From contig NC_063151.1 of the NCBI RefSeq assembly GCF_020921035.1, forward strand, positions 32,494,934 to 32,558,933: a stretch of DNA of 64,000 bases, read 5' to 3'. Made by a program: the position numbers and the translations under genes. The stretch comes from Rhodamnia argentea (Eukaryota; Streptophyta; Magnoliopsida; Myrtales; Myrtaceae). The notes beneath the pieces were generated by a model that was not told where the DNA came from, did not search any database, and was given only the letters and a program-made list of their open reading frames with translations. This document shows, in pieces, positions 11,301 through 24,513 of this stretch (position 1 is its first letter; each line of letters begins with the position of its first letter).

Positions 11301-14300
11301 ACAGAACCGGATACAGAAACTGGATTGCCTTTTAGAGCTCAGGCAATTATTGCAAATCCTCCTGCTTATGGTGAGTTCACACTGCAAAAATCCACTGTTG
11401 CGATTCGAATTTTCCAGAAGTTACTTTCCTCCACATAGTTGTTAGGCATATTGTTTCTCCCAAAAGCTATTGTCAGGAAAGGGGACTATGTATGTATAGC
11501 TAGCTCTTAAAACTGACAGTCCTGCATAGGTCGGACCTCATATGCGAAAAAAGAGATTTGGAAGTAACCACGTCAAATAGATAATGAGTGACAGGAAACT
11601 GACAAAAAGAGTGGGAGAACCATGCTTGAAACCAGCTAATGTGCTCAAATATCATGTTAAACATATCATTATCCCAAAAAATAAATAAAATAAATCGGGA
11701 AATGGCCAACTCATATATACCATAGTTAACATTCAATGGATGAATCTCCAATTTGAAGAAAATTTGATTTTAGAGGCCTAATCTTTTGTCATTGCTGGAG
11801 AGGATCCAAGCCCTTAGTTTATTGACTAAAGAACACTATAGTTTATTGACTAAAGAACACTATGTAGTGTCTAAAGAAATCCCATCTGCAGCTGATTGCT
11901 TATAGAAACATATTAAGGACTTGAAAAAGAAAATTCGTTCTTCAGACTCTCTCTCTCTCTCTCATACAGTATATAGTTTTCTTTAGTCGGTTCCTAATTA
12001 TATTCCATCTACGCTTAATTCTGCGTGCACCTTCTTCTTCTCTCGTGCTTTGATGATACATGACAGTGTAGTTAAGGGTGTCGTCATTGTTGTTGTCATT
12101 TATTGGATACTAAACAATCTTTGAAAAATAAGATGTAAAAGTATGAAAAATGATTATTAAAGCAACAACTACAGGAGTATGGGCATCACTGCTGTTCAGG
12201 TTGAATGTACAACAGATGCTTAGTTACTAAACAGATCGGAAGGGCAGCCAAGAAAAAGGAAAGCTACAATGACCTGTCATCCTGGATAGGGTTTGTGAAA
12301 CTTTTTTCATGTGGTTATGTTTGCAGGACATGTACATGTCGCGGAAGCTCTTGGTGTACCTCTTCACATCTTCTTTACCATGCCATGGACGTAAGTATTT
12401 GACTGTGTTAAACATTTTACCTTAAATCCTCTTTTAAGTATTTTGGGGCTAAATTTAAATTTTGTTACAATTCTTGTTTAGCAATGAGTTACATTTTCTG
12501 TGAAAGGATGCTTCTTTACACTAATCTTTTGGATAGGCAGGCCAACATATGAATTTCCTCATCCATTGGCACGTGTGCCTCAAAGTGCGGGTAACTGGGT
12601 ATGCTTTTCGATATCACCCATTTCGACTATAGAATTTCTAGTGAGTTTGCCTCAAACTCGTTGTGCTGATAAGTAAATCTTTTTTGCGGGATCCAGCTTT
12701 CTTATGTAATCGTCGATCTCCTGATATGGTGGGGCATAAGAGGCTATATTAATGACTTCAGGAAAAGGAAGTTGAAGCTACCTCCTATTGCATATTTTAG
12801 TACATACCGTGGATCGATATCTCATTTGCCAACAGGATATATGTGGAGTCCTCATCTTGTGCCTAAGCCGAGTGGTAAGGAAGCCCTAGTTAGCCAAGAG
12901 TGCTCATCATTGACATTGTTGCCAGAATATTTCGATCTGTTCTTTTTTATGACAAAAATCTCCCTCTGCGGGAAACAAGCTCTGCTGTTTGGAGTCGTGG
13001 GTTAGAATTGGTGTTTGTTGTGTTTCACTTGTTCAGTTAGTTTTTGGTGATGTGTCTAGCAGGGGTGTGACTGCTGGAAAATGCTGGTGGTCCCATATAG
13101 AAACTAATTGTCCACCTCTAAAATTTAAGGGGCGGAATAATAGACATGAAGACACCCGAACCAATTAAGAGAATTGCTTTGAGAAATTAAAAAATTTCAC
13201 TGGTTCCTCTGACCAGGGAATATCCAAATGCTGCTACATCCCCATTGTCATTGGAGTTTGTTCCGTATGTGAAATATTTCCATTTAGATAAAGTATTGAG
13301 GTATCTCCTAAGTTTTGGTAATCTGATGCTAGGTACTTTATCGGCACCTTCATATACTTGTGTTTCAAAGCAACCTGTATAATTCCTAGCAATTGGCAAT
13401 TCTTGCGTTGCACCCGCTAGCCTCACCTTTGAGAATTATAAATATAAGGCAACTTAACTGTGTTGAGTACCTCACTTTTCACGACTTCTCTTATCATTGT
13501 CTTGGCAGTTAGTACCTTCATTTGTGTGGCGTAATCATAATAAACCATAAGGGCTATCATGAAAAATTGCTTGTGGGATAGTAAAACTAGCTCTTATGAT
13601 GGCATGACTTTGCAGCTAATGTTTCTGTCAGAAATTTTTCTGGTATGCATCATCTATCTTGCTACACATCACTTCCTAAGAAATTTCATGACATCTTAAG
13701 TAGAGAAAAGCTTGAATTTTTTTTTTTTTTTTTTTGCCTTGAGTCATGTTTTTACTTGCCTTTGATGTAGTAGCTATGTGTGAAATTAGTTATTCTACAC
13801 CAGCAATTAAATTTTGGGTCTTGTGCCTTGATGTGTATTTCTGCAAACCGTACTTTGAAATTCCTTATTTTGAGAATCACATCTTGTGTCATGATATCGT
13901 TCCTAAATAACTGCAGATTGGGGACCGTTAGTTGATGTTGTTGGCAATTGTTTCCTTAACCTCGGGTCGAAGTATAAACCTCAGGAAGAATTTTTTGAAT
14001 GGATTCGAAAGGGACCAAAACCTATATATATTGGGTTTGGGAGCATGGTATGGCTATTTCTTTGTGCTTCAAAGTTTTCTTCTTGCTAGTCCCTTTTGCT
14101 TGTACATAGAAGTATAGATATGAGCAACATACTTGATTTATTTGATCATACCAGATAGGAAGTTTGGAAAGTTTTCTTTTGCAAAGCAACAGTTGGCTAG
14201 ATGTGTATCTCTTCTTCTTTTCACCTATGCTAGGGTTTCACCCAGCTATTGATTAGTAATCTCGGGGATGCCTTCTAGTTTTTGAAGTAACTGTTTAGTC

Positions 14301-16414
14301 GACTATATACTCTGGTATCCATCAAAAACTCCATCCTTAATATGCTAATGAGTCTAGGTATGAACCAGTATGTATGATTCGTAATGCATGCATGAATCAG
14401 CAGGCATTTGCTGTCTGAAGCACTACTAAGGACTTGATTTCTGCCAAATTATGCTGAAAACTTGCTGTTGGATTATAGGAAAAACCAGTTTTCTGGAATT
14501 TTGCTGTTTCCTGTTCAGAGATGAGTATAATTAGAGTTTGATGCTAAATATTTTATTGGTTACTTGTGAAGCCTCTTGAAGATCCCAAGAAAACTACAGA
14601 TATCATAATTAAGGCATTAACGGATACCGGACAAAGAGGGATAGTTGGTCGAGGATGGGGTGATCTCGGGACCTGTGAGTATCTTGCTGTTTAATTCTCC
14701 CACCTTTCCTCTTTTGAACACTTTTCCATCAGTTTCTACGTGTTATCCTTTTATTTAAATTGTTACATTGAATAAAATCCCACAGTTTTCTATCTCTAGA
14801 ACTAAGATATCACTTGGTTTTGGAATACCTAGACTAATTTATGAAGTAAAACCTCAATTCTTAATCAAAAGTACTGGAACCTGATGTTAACTTAACAGGA
14901 TTTCTTGTCAGATTCAATTATGATTGGTTATCTTGTCTTATTAGTGTCAAGAACTGGAATATGCATGGGTTTCCTTAATTGCATGTAATAAAATGGTAAC
15001 TGGCTCTATTCTGATTAACTCTGTTTCTTGCAGTTCTGGATGTTCCAGACAATGTTTTCCTTTTGGACGACTGCCCTCATGATTGGCTGTTTCCCCAGTG
15101 TTCAGCTGTGGTGAGTTTGTCCTACTAAAAGAGGAGAGTACTCAATTTGGCTTCATACTGTGGGATCATAAGTTGCGACACGTGTCTATTACATGGACGA
15201 ATGTTTGTTGAACTTTATATCAACTTCACTGCAAGAACCTGATGGGTAGATGATCTAGTCGTTTGTCATTTTGTTAGCGAACTCTGATAGCTCGATATGA
15301 TGAAGTGTGGTTTCATAAAATATCAATGCTAGTTCAAATTTTTCGTCATTTCTTCCTGCTTCTGAGACCCAATTCAGGTGAAGCCATATTGCTCAACATG
15401 CAGGTTCATCATGGTGGTGCAGGAACAACAGCTACGGGGCTGAAAGCTGGGGTAAGAATTTACACATTGGAGCCTCGCATTTTGCTTTTGGTACCTTAAT
15501 GGCAAATATGTCGTAAAGCTTCTTTTGGATTCTTTTCATTTAAGATTGGATGAAAAAATATGCCGTGAAAGTGGCGTGTCGCAAGAAAAGAGATAAGGCA
15601 AGATCCTCTGGTGGCTAGGATTTGGTGCCACTTCCAGATTCTTTGATACGAAAGAACTTTAAGCGTCTACCTTATGCTTCATCTGTAACCAATGTCGAGA
15701 GTCTATTTATTGCTTTGTTTATAACTAATGTCGAGAGTTTGACTTGCAGTGTCCTACGACCATAGTTCCTTTTTTTGGAGATCAGTTCTTCTGGGGCGAT
15801 AGAGTCCACCAAAGAGGCCTCGGCCCTGCACCCATACCAATCTCCCAGCTCAGCTTCGAGAATCTTTCGGACGCCATAAGATTTATGCTTCAACCCGAGG
15901 TAATTCTGATGTGTTGATGAGCTCACTCCGTTACGTATGTATGCGATGAAGCATGTCTTGATTGTTGAATTACATTTTCAGCAGTTTTTCCTGACCAAAG
16001 CAAGTCGAATAGCAGAAATCCAATGAAATAAAACCGAGTTTTACTTTTTAATGAGGCTGCCTCTCACAGATTGGCATACTGAATCGTGTGCTGAACAAAG
16101 TAAAAGAATTGTAAAACAGAATAACAGACCACTCAGATTCACTCTCTCCAGAACTTGAAAATTGCCGTCGAGCCGTCTCGTGATATTTCTCTGCGCATTC
16201 TCAATGCTTCCAGGTGAAGTCTCGGGCGACAGAAATAGCGAAGCTGATAGAGAACGAGGACGGGGTGGCGGCCGCGGTCGACGCGTTCCATCGGCACCTG
16301 CCCCGAGAGCTTCCCTTGCCGGGGGCGTCTTCGGACGAGGAGGAGCTTCCCAACCCTTTCCAGTGGCTCTTCCTCCAAATTGAGAAGTGGTGCTGCTCGG
16401 CATGTAGTAAGTAG
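8390..16414 (+). CDS. UGT80B1: Sterol 3-beta-glucosyltransferase UGT80B1
   Basis: Fourteen exons: 8390-8627, 9603-9748, 10017-10259, 10955-11066, 11200-11370, 12327-12390, 12541-12598, 12697-12874, 13917-14047, 14572-14674, 15034-15110, 15404-15451, 15750-15899 and 16214-16414. They join in one frame to 639 residues. The enzyme moves glucose from UDP-glucose to the 3-hydroxyl of membrane sterols, making steryl glucosides. The N-terminal glycosyltransferase-28 type domain begins with LKITMLIVGTRGDVQPFLAM (GTRGDVQ from residue 193). The donor-binding C-terminal half has [23 protein letters not shown] and CPTTIVPFFGDQFFWG (residues about 490-540). The tail QWLFLQIEKWCCSACSK is Cys-rich, as in UGT80B1 rather than UGT80A2. 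In Arabidopsis, loss of UGT80B1 (TRANSPARENT TESTA 15) alters seed coat colour and flavanoid deposition. Intron 3 starts with GC instead of GT. Intron 8 is the longest, at about 1 kb. Confidence 0.96.
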
Positions 16415-16730
16415 GGGCGGCCTTTCTTTTGGATACATTGAGAGTGGGGTGTATAGATAGATGTCTTCCCTGTTGTTATGTTTTTTTTTTTTTTTTGGTC
16501 CCTTAGTTATAATTATTTTTTTTTTCCAATTTTATTCAATCATTCATTTCATTCTTGTCGGGGGTTTGGCTGACCATTCTATTTCATTCAACATGGCATA
16601 AGATTGATTTTGCCACTGCTTTGTGTAACATCCTTAGGCTTCGTTTTAGCCGCTTGTGTTGTAATAAGATCGATCGAGGTTGAATTTCAGATGCACATTC
16701 GATGAGTACATTTGCCAGAGGATTGTAGAA
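16415..16730. other. 3' region of UGT80B1
   Basis: AT-rich 3' UTR and intergenic DNA with two long T runs (about 16480-16525). No coding exon seen. Confidence 0.5.
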
Positions 16731-17098
16731 TTACCTTACAGGGTCTCAACCACTTTAACTCGTGCTCGGTTTAAGTCCTAAACATTTTTAAAAAGCCGAT
16801 TCAAGCTTCGACTTCGAATATCGTTGGTGACGACTTGTAATCGTCGGAAATTCTTATGGGTTTTTTGGGCTTTCGATCCTAAACCTAAACGAGTGGTTAA
16901 CTCGGTCCAAAAAATTACCTCTCAAGGTCTAAGGGCATTGTAATTCGTGCTCGGTTAAGTCCTGAACATTACTATTTTAAAGAGCTGGTTCAACCTTCGA
17001 TGTTTAATCTCATCGGTGATGTCGTTTAATCTTTGCCAATTCTTACGAGTCTTTTGGGCTTTCGATCTGAAATCTTAACCAGTGAGTAACTTAATCAA
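16731..17098. repeat. Two imperfect tandem copies of a ~184-bp unit
   Basis: Copy 1 starts at 16731 (ttacc) and copy 2 at about 16915. Both share the words 'ctcgtgctcggtt' or 'ttcgtgctcggtt', 'aagtcct', 'ttcttatgggt' or 'ttcttacgagt', and 'ttttgggctttcgatc', in the same order at the same spacing. Some of these words have diverged, so the duplication is not recent. It lies just upstream of the SDG41 promoter. No coding frame is conserved between the copies. Confidence 0.8.
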
Positions 17099-17288
17099 GT
17101 GATCAGTTGAAAAATTATGCATCACTTATAAGTGATGTCGAAATTTTATTTTATATTTTTGATCGTATCAAGCTAAATCTGTGACACTTGGGTTAACATT
17201 TTTTTACTAATTTGACGTGTAAACTTAACCGCACCCTTTTAAAGTTCAACCGTAACTCAGTGACGCTAAGCAGAGCTGTTTTGAGAAG

Positions 17289-20200
17289 ATGGAAATGGCG
17301 ATGAGAGCGACGGAGGACATCGCCATCGGCGAAGACGTCACGCCGCCGCTCGCTCCTCTCTCCCTCGCCCTCTACGACTCCTTCCTCCCCTCGCACTGCG
17401 CCGCCTGCTTTTGCTCTCTCTCTCCTTCTCCATCTCCACTCGCCGATCCCTCCCATTCCTTCCTCTACTGCTCCTCTCGCTGCTCTTACTCCGCCTCCTC
17501 CCCCCGCCTCTCCTCCACCGAGGAGCTCCTCCTCCGCTCCCCCTCCACCGCAGCCTCCGGCGACACCTCCGACCTCCGCGCAGCCCTCCGCCTCCTCGCC
17601 CAAGGCCTCGACGCCTCGAGCTGGAGGATAGGCGGCCTTCTGACGAACCGCGAGAAGCTGATGTCCCGCGAGAACTCCCGCGACGGCGAGGTTGTGGAGA
17701 GGATCCGGAGCGGTGCCAGGGCCCTGGCGGCGGCGAGGAGGAGGCTGGGCCTAGGCGGCGGGGATGTTGAGGGCGACGCCATTTTGGAGGAGGCGGCGCT
17801 GTGCGCGACGATTACGAACGCCGTGGAGGTCCAGGATGTCGACGGTCGCGGGCTAGGGATTGCTGTGTATGGTACGGACTTCTCGTGGATCAATCACAGT
17901 TGCTCTGCCAATGCCTGTTATCGGTTTCAGTTTAGTGGACCGGAGATTAGTGCTCTGGCTCCGGACGAATCGAGGCTTCGCATTGTTCCTTATGGCGGTC
18001 GAGCGCAAGTAAAAACACGCAAAAACTCGAATGCATATTCGTGTGCTTGCATATGAAGGTCCAGTTGTAGTTAACTTGTGTTCATCGGGAATAGATGTTG
18101 CAGGTGGACAGTGTTGCTTGCATACATGCTGAAGTTGGGAATGGTAGCAAGAGCATAATTTCTTTTTTTGGTCAGTAGCAAGAACATAATTTGACGAGTT
18201 ACAGTTTTGTCAAATTTCTTTCTAGCATTGTAAACATTATTAGTTCCTATGAAGATTATGCAGATTACGGGCCGAAAATAATAGTTCGTAGCATCAAGGC
18301 AGTTAAGAAAGGGGAGGAGGTGAGTGTCGCATACACTGACTTATTGCAGCCTAAGGTGCGCATTTTCAGTTGTGAAATACTTAGGATCTTTTCATGCCTA
18401 AGCGGATATTTTACTCTTTAAGTTTTGCGGAGAAAAAAGTAATGTTTTGTTCAGTGGTTCAAATACTATTGTCAGAAGGTTAGTGACTTAGTGACTTTGT
18501 TGCTTAGGATCTTACATCATCAATTGAAAAGTATGTCATCCCATATTAATCTCTCAAGTGAGCAATTCTGAAATTATGCATGACTATTGTGATTTCAATC
18601 CTTGCATCTCATTTTTAGTACAGAAAGCAAACAAGCATAATGAGAATAACAGCTGAGTGTTTCTTATTGAAATTGTTAGGATGCTCTCTAATCTTAGGAG
18701 TTGATCTCTCACCCCCACAATCACTAGATTTGCATCCCCAAGTGCTCTCTTTTTCTCTCTGTTTTCTCCAAATCTAGCTTCCCCTTTGGTCTTTCACTTC
18801 TTTGGAGTTTGCAAGTTTTCTTGCTTTCAATTGTATTCTCTGTTTGGTGCCTGACCTCATTTATAACGTAATGTTATTCTTCTTTCTTCCAGGCAGCTAG
18901 GCAGTTTGAGCTACAGTCCAAGTATCAGTTTAACTGTTCCTGTATAAGATGTGATGCAGAACCTTTAGGATATGTGGATTATGCTTTGCAGGTAAAAGAG
19001 CTGAACTTTAACACTCTTTCCTCAAAATAATATCCTCGGACTAAGTACTCTTGGTAATCCATATACTCTTTCCTTTTCTTGATTTTTCTCTGCTTTTATG
19101 CGTGTTTTTGCAACTTGTGACCTCAAATTGCGGAATGGGATGATCCTCAAATAGGGGATAATATTCTCCGCCATACTTAATTCTTTCCTTCTGTTAACCT
19201 AAAGGTTCCTCCATCATAACCTAGTCCTGGAAAATAATTAAAGGACTTTTAACTTTTGAGGTTCCTACAAAAGAACTTTTTTCTTTAACCAAAGTGAGTC
19301 TTACCCAACTTCTTAGGAATGTATGACTTGTGAAATCCAAATAATATCAGTTAGTTGAAGCAGTTTCAGGCCATAGGAAGCTTTAAGTTTTTCATGAAAA
19401 GCTCTCCAGAAATGAGATATAGGGAGGGAGGAAGCTTTTGTTATCTTCCAGTCTCCATTGCTGCATAATATTCGTGATCGTTTGACAATTTGTATATGAT
19501 ATGGTGTTGTTCCCATCTAGAATTCCTGACTCTTAGCATGTTCATAGTTCAACTTCACTCCAAGTTTGCAGTTGATGGGGTTTCAGTGATTTGGTTTCCT
19601 ATTGATTTTTTCAAGTGTCTGTTTTACTTCTATACTTTGAATTTGTTGTTTGTAGTATGGCTATCTTGTGTAAGCTATACACTAAGCCCATGTCCCTGAA
19701 TGGTTTTGGCAAAGTTGTAATGTTTTGTTGGTAGACTATTTTGCATAGCTGTCTACGTATCTCTTGATAATTTATCTCATCTTGTTCATGTATTGCTGCT
19801 AGTTGCATAATGCATTATCTGTTCATGAAGAATCTTTGTTGGTGAGCATGCAAGATCCTTCAAGAAATATTTCTGATATCTCCCCATATTGACAACTGCT
19901 TTTTGACCTATGAAGTTGTGGATGTTGTTGTAGAGCCACATTTTACCTACTATTTAGTACATCACTTTTCTGGTCTGAAAGTGATAAGCCAGCATCAAAT
20001 TCATGACGGCCACTAGGAAAGATATTGATAAACAGGACACTGATAAGAGAATTTTCGAGATATTGAGACCACTCATACCTTTCAGGATTTCCGTGCTGCC
20101 TATGGCTATGTCAGTGAAGATAGTGCCAACTGCAGCATCTATAGGGATGAGGCTGCCAGAAGGTTGAGTGAATCAATGGATGATGTTATATCTGAATATC

Positions 20201-21123
20201 TATCAGATAGTGATCCAAAGTCTTGCTGCGAGAAGCTCGAGAGTTTGCTTACAGACAGGGTCCTTGATGAGGACTTTGCATCGAAGGCTGGACTCAAGCA
20301 AAAGTTTCTTCTGCAACCCTTGCACCATCTCTCCTTGAATGCCTACATGACATTGGCTTCCGCTTATAGCATCCGTTCAAGTCAATTAGTTGCTCCACAG
20401 ATACAAGCAGGTGCTCTTGTATCAGAAACTTTGAAGTTGAGCAGAATCAGTGGAGCATACTCGCTGCTTCTTGCAGGAGCAGTCCATCATCTGTTCCGCT
20501 CTGAATCTTCTCTAATGGCATCTGCAGCAACCTTTTGGGTAACTGCAGGAGAGTCCTTGTTGTCTATTTCCAGAAACGCGGCGTGGAGCATATTTTCAGA
20601 AAAACCGCAGACTGCTGCACGTTCATCAGTTCCCAAGCCCCCGTCCTGCAGGTGCTCCTTGATGAAAGAAGTTAAGGTGCTGCCTTTGTGGAGTCAAGCT
20701 TTATATGCGGATTTTGAAAACATATCCAGGGATTTCATGAGCTGTATTGCTGATCTGACAAAAATGCTTTGGGGTTTCCTAGCTCATGGTAGTCGTTTCT
20801 TGCAAGCAGTAAAAGATCCTGTTGATTTTGGGTGGCTCAGGACAGTTGAAATCTTCAAGGAATACAATTTTGGAGCCCATTTAGATGGCACTGGTTTAGA
20901 TTCTCATTGTGAGAGAGACCAAATTGCTTCTACATATAAATTGCATGCATCGTATGACCACGAAAGGAGACTCCTGTTCCAGCTTGGTGTCCATTGCTTA
21001 ACGTATGGAGGACTGCTCTGGAGTGTATGCTACGGTCGGACTCCTCGCATTCTCGGCATTTTGTCTAATGAGAATGATGTCACGGATTGTTCATTGGATC
21101 AATTAGAGACCCGCAACAGATAG
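17289..21123 (+). CDS. SDG41: SET-domain protein, SDG41 type
   Basis: Exons 17289-18008, 18104-18143, 18264-18355, 18893-18991 and 20086-21123 join to 662 residues. The start MEMAMRATEDIAIGEDVTPP matches the usual start of plant SET DOMAIN GROUP 41 proteins. Exon 1 includes the SET core WINHSCSANACYRF (NHSC near residue 202). Exon 3 gives GPKIIVRSIKAV and GEEVSVAYTDL, whose Tyr is the usual SET pocket residue. Exon 4 carries the post-SET cysteines CSCIRC. The long last exon is a helical C-terminal region (CCEKLESLL, ALNAYMTLA-like LNAYMTLASAYSIRS) as in the SMYD-like branch. Lysine methyltransferase activity is expected from the family, but the substrate is unknown. Exon 1 is unusually GC-rich and Ser/Leu-rich, which leaves several long but false overlapping frames. 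The intron between 18992 and 20085 could hide an alternative 39-nt exon. Confidence 0.9.
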
Positions 21124-21744
21124 AGGAGGACTTATTCAATCACATAAAGTTGACAGGGAAGATCTACTTGAGCTGGCACTGATTTGCCCACAGACATGTT
21201 CAATTGTTTTCTAAGCTAAGACAGCACGGATCAAGCTCCTGTTTGGACATTCGACTTGATCGTGTGTTTTTGGGTCAGCCACACAGGTGTCTGGTTGAAT
21301 TGCATAATGACCCTACCATAGACACGTAATGGCTTCACATTAATCCTTGAGTTGGGTCCAGGTTCATCCATCCACAGGTGTCCTCAACTATTCACTCACA
21401 AGTTCTTCATTTCTCCTTTGGTTAATCTCCTTGGATGACATTCTTTTTCCTATGAAATTTCCAAAAAAAAGTCATAAAACTGTTTATTTGTGCCAATTTA
21501 ATTCTAAATCTTTTAATTTGGCTAATTTAGTTCTAAACCTTTTGACGATTATCAATTTAGTCCTTTCGATTAATTTTGACCGGAAATTGCCGACGCTTCT
21601 TTCTCATGTTGCTGGCCGATGCCAGCGAAGGTCATTTTTGCTGACCTTTGGCAAGGGCGAAAATTAAAAACTTGCAAGAAATTAGTAAGAGTGTAATAGG
21701 TTTAGGATTTTATTGATGATGTTCACTTTGTATCCCATCCTTTG
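21124..21744. other. 3' region of SDG41 with a repeat-like stretch
   Basis: The left part is the SDG41 3' UTR. Around 21480-21660 lies a stretch with repeated 'caatttaattctaaa', 'taatttagttctaaa' and 'caatttagtccttt' words plus a short GC-rich piece (gccagcgaaggtc). It looks like one arm of an old inverted-repeat element, related in style but not clearly in sequence to the three MITE copies. No gene seen. Confidence 0.45.
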
Positions 21745-22393
21745 GATTTTATGACAAGGAAAGAATGTGGATTCTATTGTTGACCAAGAGCATTTGACAA
21801 AGGAAAAGATTAACGGTGACATTACCTTACGGCTTTCGGAGAAAACGTGGAGAAGCAGCTAACAAAGCATGAATTGATGCTCTTGCCGACATCACCTTTT
21901 ATATACACAAGGCTGATCTCCAACTACCAACCCTATGGACACACACCCAACCGTCAATACTTCGATGGAAGAAATTTATTATCCTTATCATGTTTCGCCG
22001 TTGCGCTCGCATTGGCGAGATCCAATCATGTATGCGCTCGCTTGCGAAACATATGATTAAAGTACCGTCACGATAAGATCAACTTTAGATGCTGTTGCAG
22101 GAGTTTTAGCCGTCCCCAATGGCGAATCATTCCCGCCCCCTTCAATGCTGGCAGGCCATGAAGCAAAGTTCAAAATGAAATTTCTTGCAACTTTGTAATG
22201 AAGCTCAGCTACGTGGGTTGCGGCAACAAGTGTCGGATAAAACTCAAGAGTTCGGTAGTGGTCTTCAAAAGCTCTCTCCATCAGATTTTCCATCGTCATG
22301 CACAATCTTGACCGTCCAATCTTTTACACGTTGCCTCCCACGTCGTCGGAGGAGATTGGATTGGGCTCCCCAAAAAGAGGCCCGACATCGCTA

Positions 22394-22399
22394 TATAAA
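22394..22399 (+). promoter_or_regulatory. TATA box of ASR copy 1
   Basis: TATAAA sits in ctatataaatcg about 120 bp before the ATG. The same element in the same context lies before ASR copy 2. Confidence 0.6.
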
Positions 22400-22515
22400 T
22401 CGATTCATCCTCACTTGGCCCTCCATCGCATAAAACGAATTGGTAGTAATCAGAAGTTTCATATTTTCTCTTCGCTTTCTTTTGGTCGAATTGAATTTGT
22501 CATATTTCGCCGGCC

Positions 22516-23103
22516 ATGGCCGAGGGGGAGCAGCACCACCACCTCTTCCACCACAAGAAGGATGACGAGGATGCCACCAAGGTCCCCGGGGGTGGCTGCA
22601 GTGAGACCTCGGAGGTGACCGGGATGGGTTCGGGCCCAGGGGGCATCGATTACCGGAAGGAGGAGAAACACCACAAGCATCTCGAGGAGCTCGGCGAGCT
22701 GGAAGCCGCTGCTGCCGGCGCTTACGCCCTGGTAACATTTTCCCCACTCTTTTTAGGCGGTAATTCTGTTTGGACTTTTCATGTTGATAGATCAACAAAA
22801 ACAGCTAACTTGAACGAGTATCGCGTCTAATAACGTGCGAACTTATTGTCCTTTAGTAGTTATGCTCCTTCTTCTCTTTTTCCTTTTGCGGCTTTGGTAA
22901 TTGGATCTATTGTATATCAGCACGAGAAGCACCAGTCGAAGAAAGACCCCGAGCACGCCCACAAGCACAAGGTGGAGGAGGAAATAGCGGCGGCCGCGGC
23001 GGTGGGAGGGGGCGGCTACGCTTTCCACGAGCATCACGAGAAGAAGGAGACAGAGAAGGAAGAAAAGGAGGATCATGGAAAGAAGCATCACCATCTCTTC
23101 TGA
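22516..23103 (+). CDS. ASR protein (ABA/WDS domain), short copy
   Basis: Two exons, 22516-22731 and 22921-23103, give 132 residues. The His-rich start [15 protein letters not shown] is the ASR N-terminal zinc-binding region. The conserved ABA/WDS domain follows: [20 protein letters not shown], then [37 protein letters not shown] and the His-rich end GKKHHHLF. The intron lies in the family's standard place, between AGAYAL and HEKH. ASR proteins are small, hydrophilic and largely disordered; they bind zinc and DNA and act as chaperone-like stress proteins in nucleus and cytosol, induced by abscisic acid, drought and ripening. This copy has a plain linker between the His-rich head and the domain, unlike its tandem partner. 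Confidence 0.95.
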
Positions 23104-24513
23104 TTGACGTTGAATCTCTCTTTCGATGTTATATCCGATCCGGTGTGCGTATATATATATGCTGTCATAGTTAAATAATACTTTATGTTGCATGCACCTT
23201 TCTTATGGGTGTTACGAGTTGTGGCTAGAACACATTCGATATGTTGGTATGTGGTGTCTGGCTCTTATGATCAAGTCAGCTATGTTTAATGGAAATCTCT
23301 AGAGTTTTCATTTGTCGGGTTTTATAGTAAGAAAATGTTTTCCCGACAATATTATCAGGAATTTTATAATATCAACCGTAAATTCACTTTGCATAAAGTA
23401 CTTATTGATTATGAGATTATTGATTAAAAATAATTAATTAATATTGTCAGACTGTCAAGTTAGAAATAATCTAATATCATAATAAGAAAGGACTGACTTT
23501 GCATTTCTCGAGGATGTAATGGTCGAAAATTGGCTGAACCAATAATTTGTCTCCTTCATTAGACATGGCATGTAAAATTAACACGAGATTGGCATTCGCA
23601 TTTTTGACTAATTAAAATCAAAAGCTGCGCAGAGAAGGCTTCGTCTCCATCATCACGCAGACTTTATGTGCAGTTCCTCTTCCTCCTCCTCCTCCTCCTC
23701 TCATGGTAGTTTATGGTAGTCTCCCTTGCCTCTTTGATAAAATTCAGGATATAGTAAAATTCATTTTATCATATGTTTGGTATCTGTTCAAAATAGAATA
23801 AAATTGGATGTAAGAAAGATAGAGCCCGGATAAAATTATCAAATGATTTAGACGTACTTAACATAAATACAATGGATATGACTTATGGTAATTTCATAGA
23901 AAACACAAATCGCCGACGTGGATATTTTTTTGTAAATGTTTAATTGTTGGGTTTAGTTTTTTTCTCCCCTTCTTCCTCTTGTTGGTTGCTAGATAGCCAA
24001 GCGAGGGCCGGTAAAAGTTGCCCTTGCAGACCTATGATGAGGGCGAGCTTCACTGGAGGCCCGGCGGGCCCGGCAAGGTCACTTTGCTACGCCTATGGTC
24101 GATCATTGGCATTGCATGACAATGCCGATCGCGACATGTAGATCACCTGGCGTTCACATTAACAATTTATGGGCAAAATTGGTCGAAAATATTAAATTAT
24201 CAAATTGTCAGCCAAATTAAGAGATTTAGAATTTAATAAATTTAAAAATTTTTGGTGATTTCCCTAGCCTATCATATACTACGGATTTTATGAAGGATTT
24301 GAGAAGCTGGTATAACGGTGCAATTTTAACTACAAGTATTGTGAATGACAAAAAATATATAACAGTCACGGTGGAACCCATCTCTGATATTATGCTTAGC
24401 GTTCTACCGTTAAATTGTCGAACTATCTATGATATTATCACTTTTCAAAAAGTAACGGTATTGCCCTCTTCTCTTTTTTCTGAATTATCACGTTGTCATG
24501 TTAGCGCGACCTA
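23104..24513. other. Intergenic DNA between the two ASR units
   Basis: AT-rich DNA. It includes the ASR copy 1 3' UTR, a (CTC)n run at about 23680-23701 and the tail of duplication unit 1. About 23940-24513 has no match in unit 2 and no supported gene; the unit 2 copy begins at about 24514. Confidence 0.5.

Larger units (their letters stand above)
21745..23900 (+). repeat. Tandem segmental duplication, unit 1 (ASR copy 1)
   Basis: This block is repeated at about 24514-27130. Shared landmarks in the same order: 'ttttatgacaaggaaag' (21748 and 24516), a shared promoter stretch with 'ggaggagattggattggg' (22347 and 25210), both ASR exons, 'gctcttatgatcaagtcagc' (about 23262 and 26502), and a final 'gataaaattca' stretch (about 23735 and 26980). 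The ATG-to-ATG distance is 2874 bp. Gene body and promoter are both duplicated, so this is a direct tandem duplication rather than a retrocopy. Confidence 0.85.

Noticed and set aside
17193-17893. Overlapping frames of 119-136 residues in SDG41 exon 1
   Set aside because: Shadows of the GC-rich, codon-biased exon; only the frame from 17289 carries the SET motifs.
19803-19841. Possible extra 39-nt SDG41 exon (LHNALSVHEESLL)
   Set aside because: It has splice-like ends and keeps phase, but the acceptor is pyrimidine-poor and the recalled family spacing between the post-SET part and YRDEA fits without it. It could still be an alternative exon.
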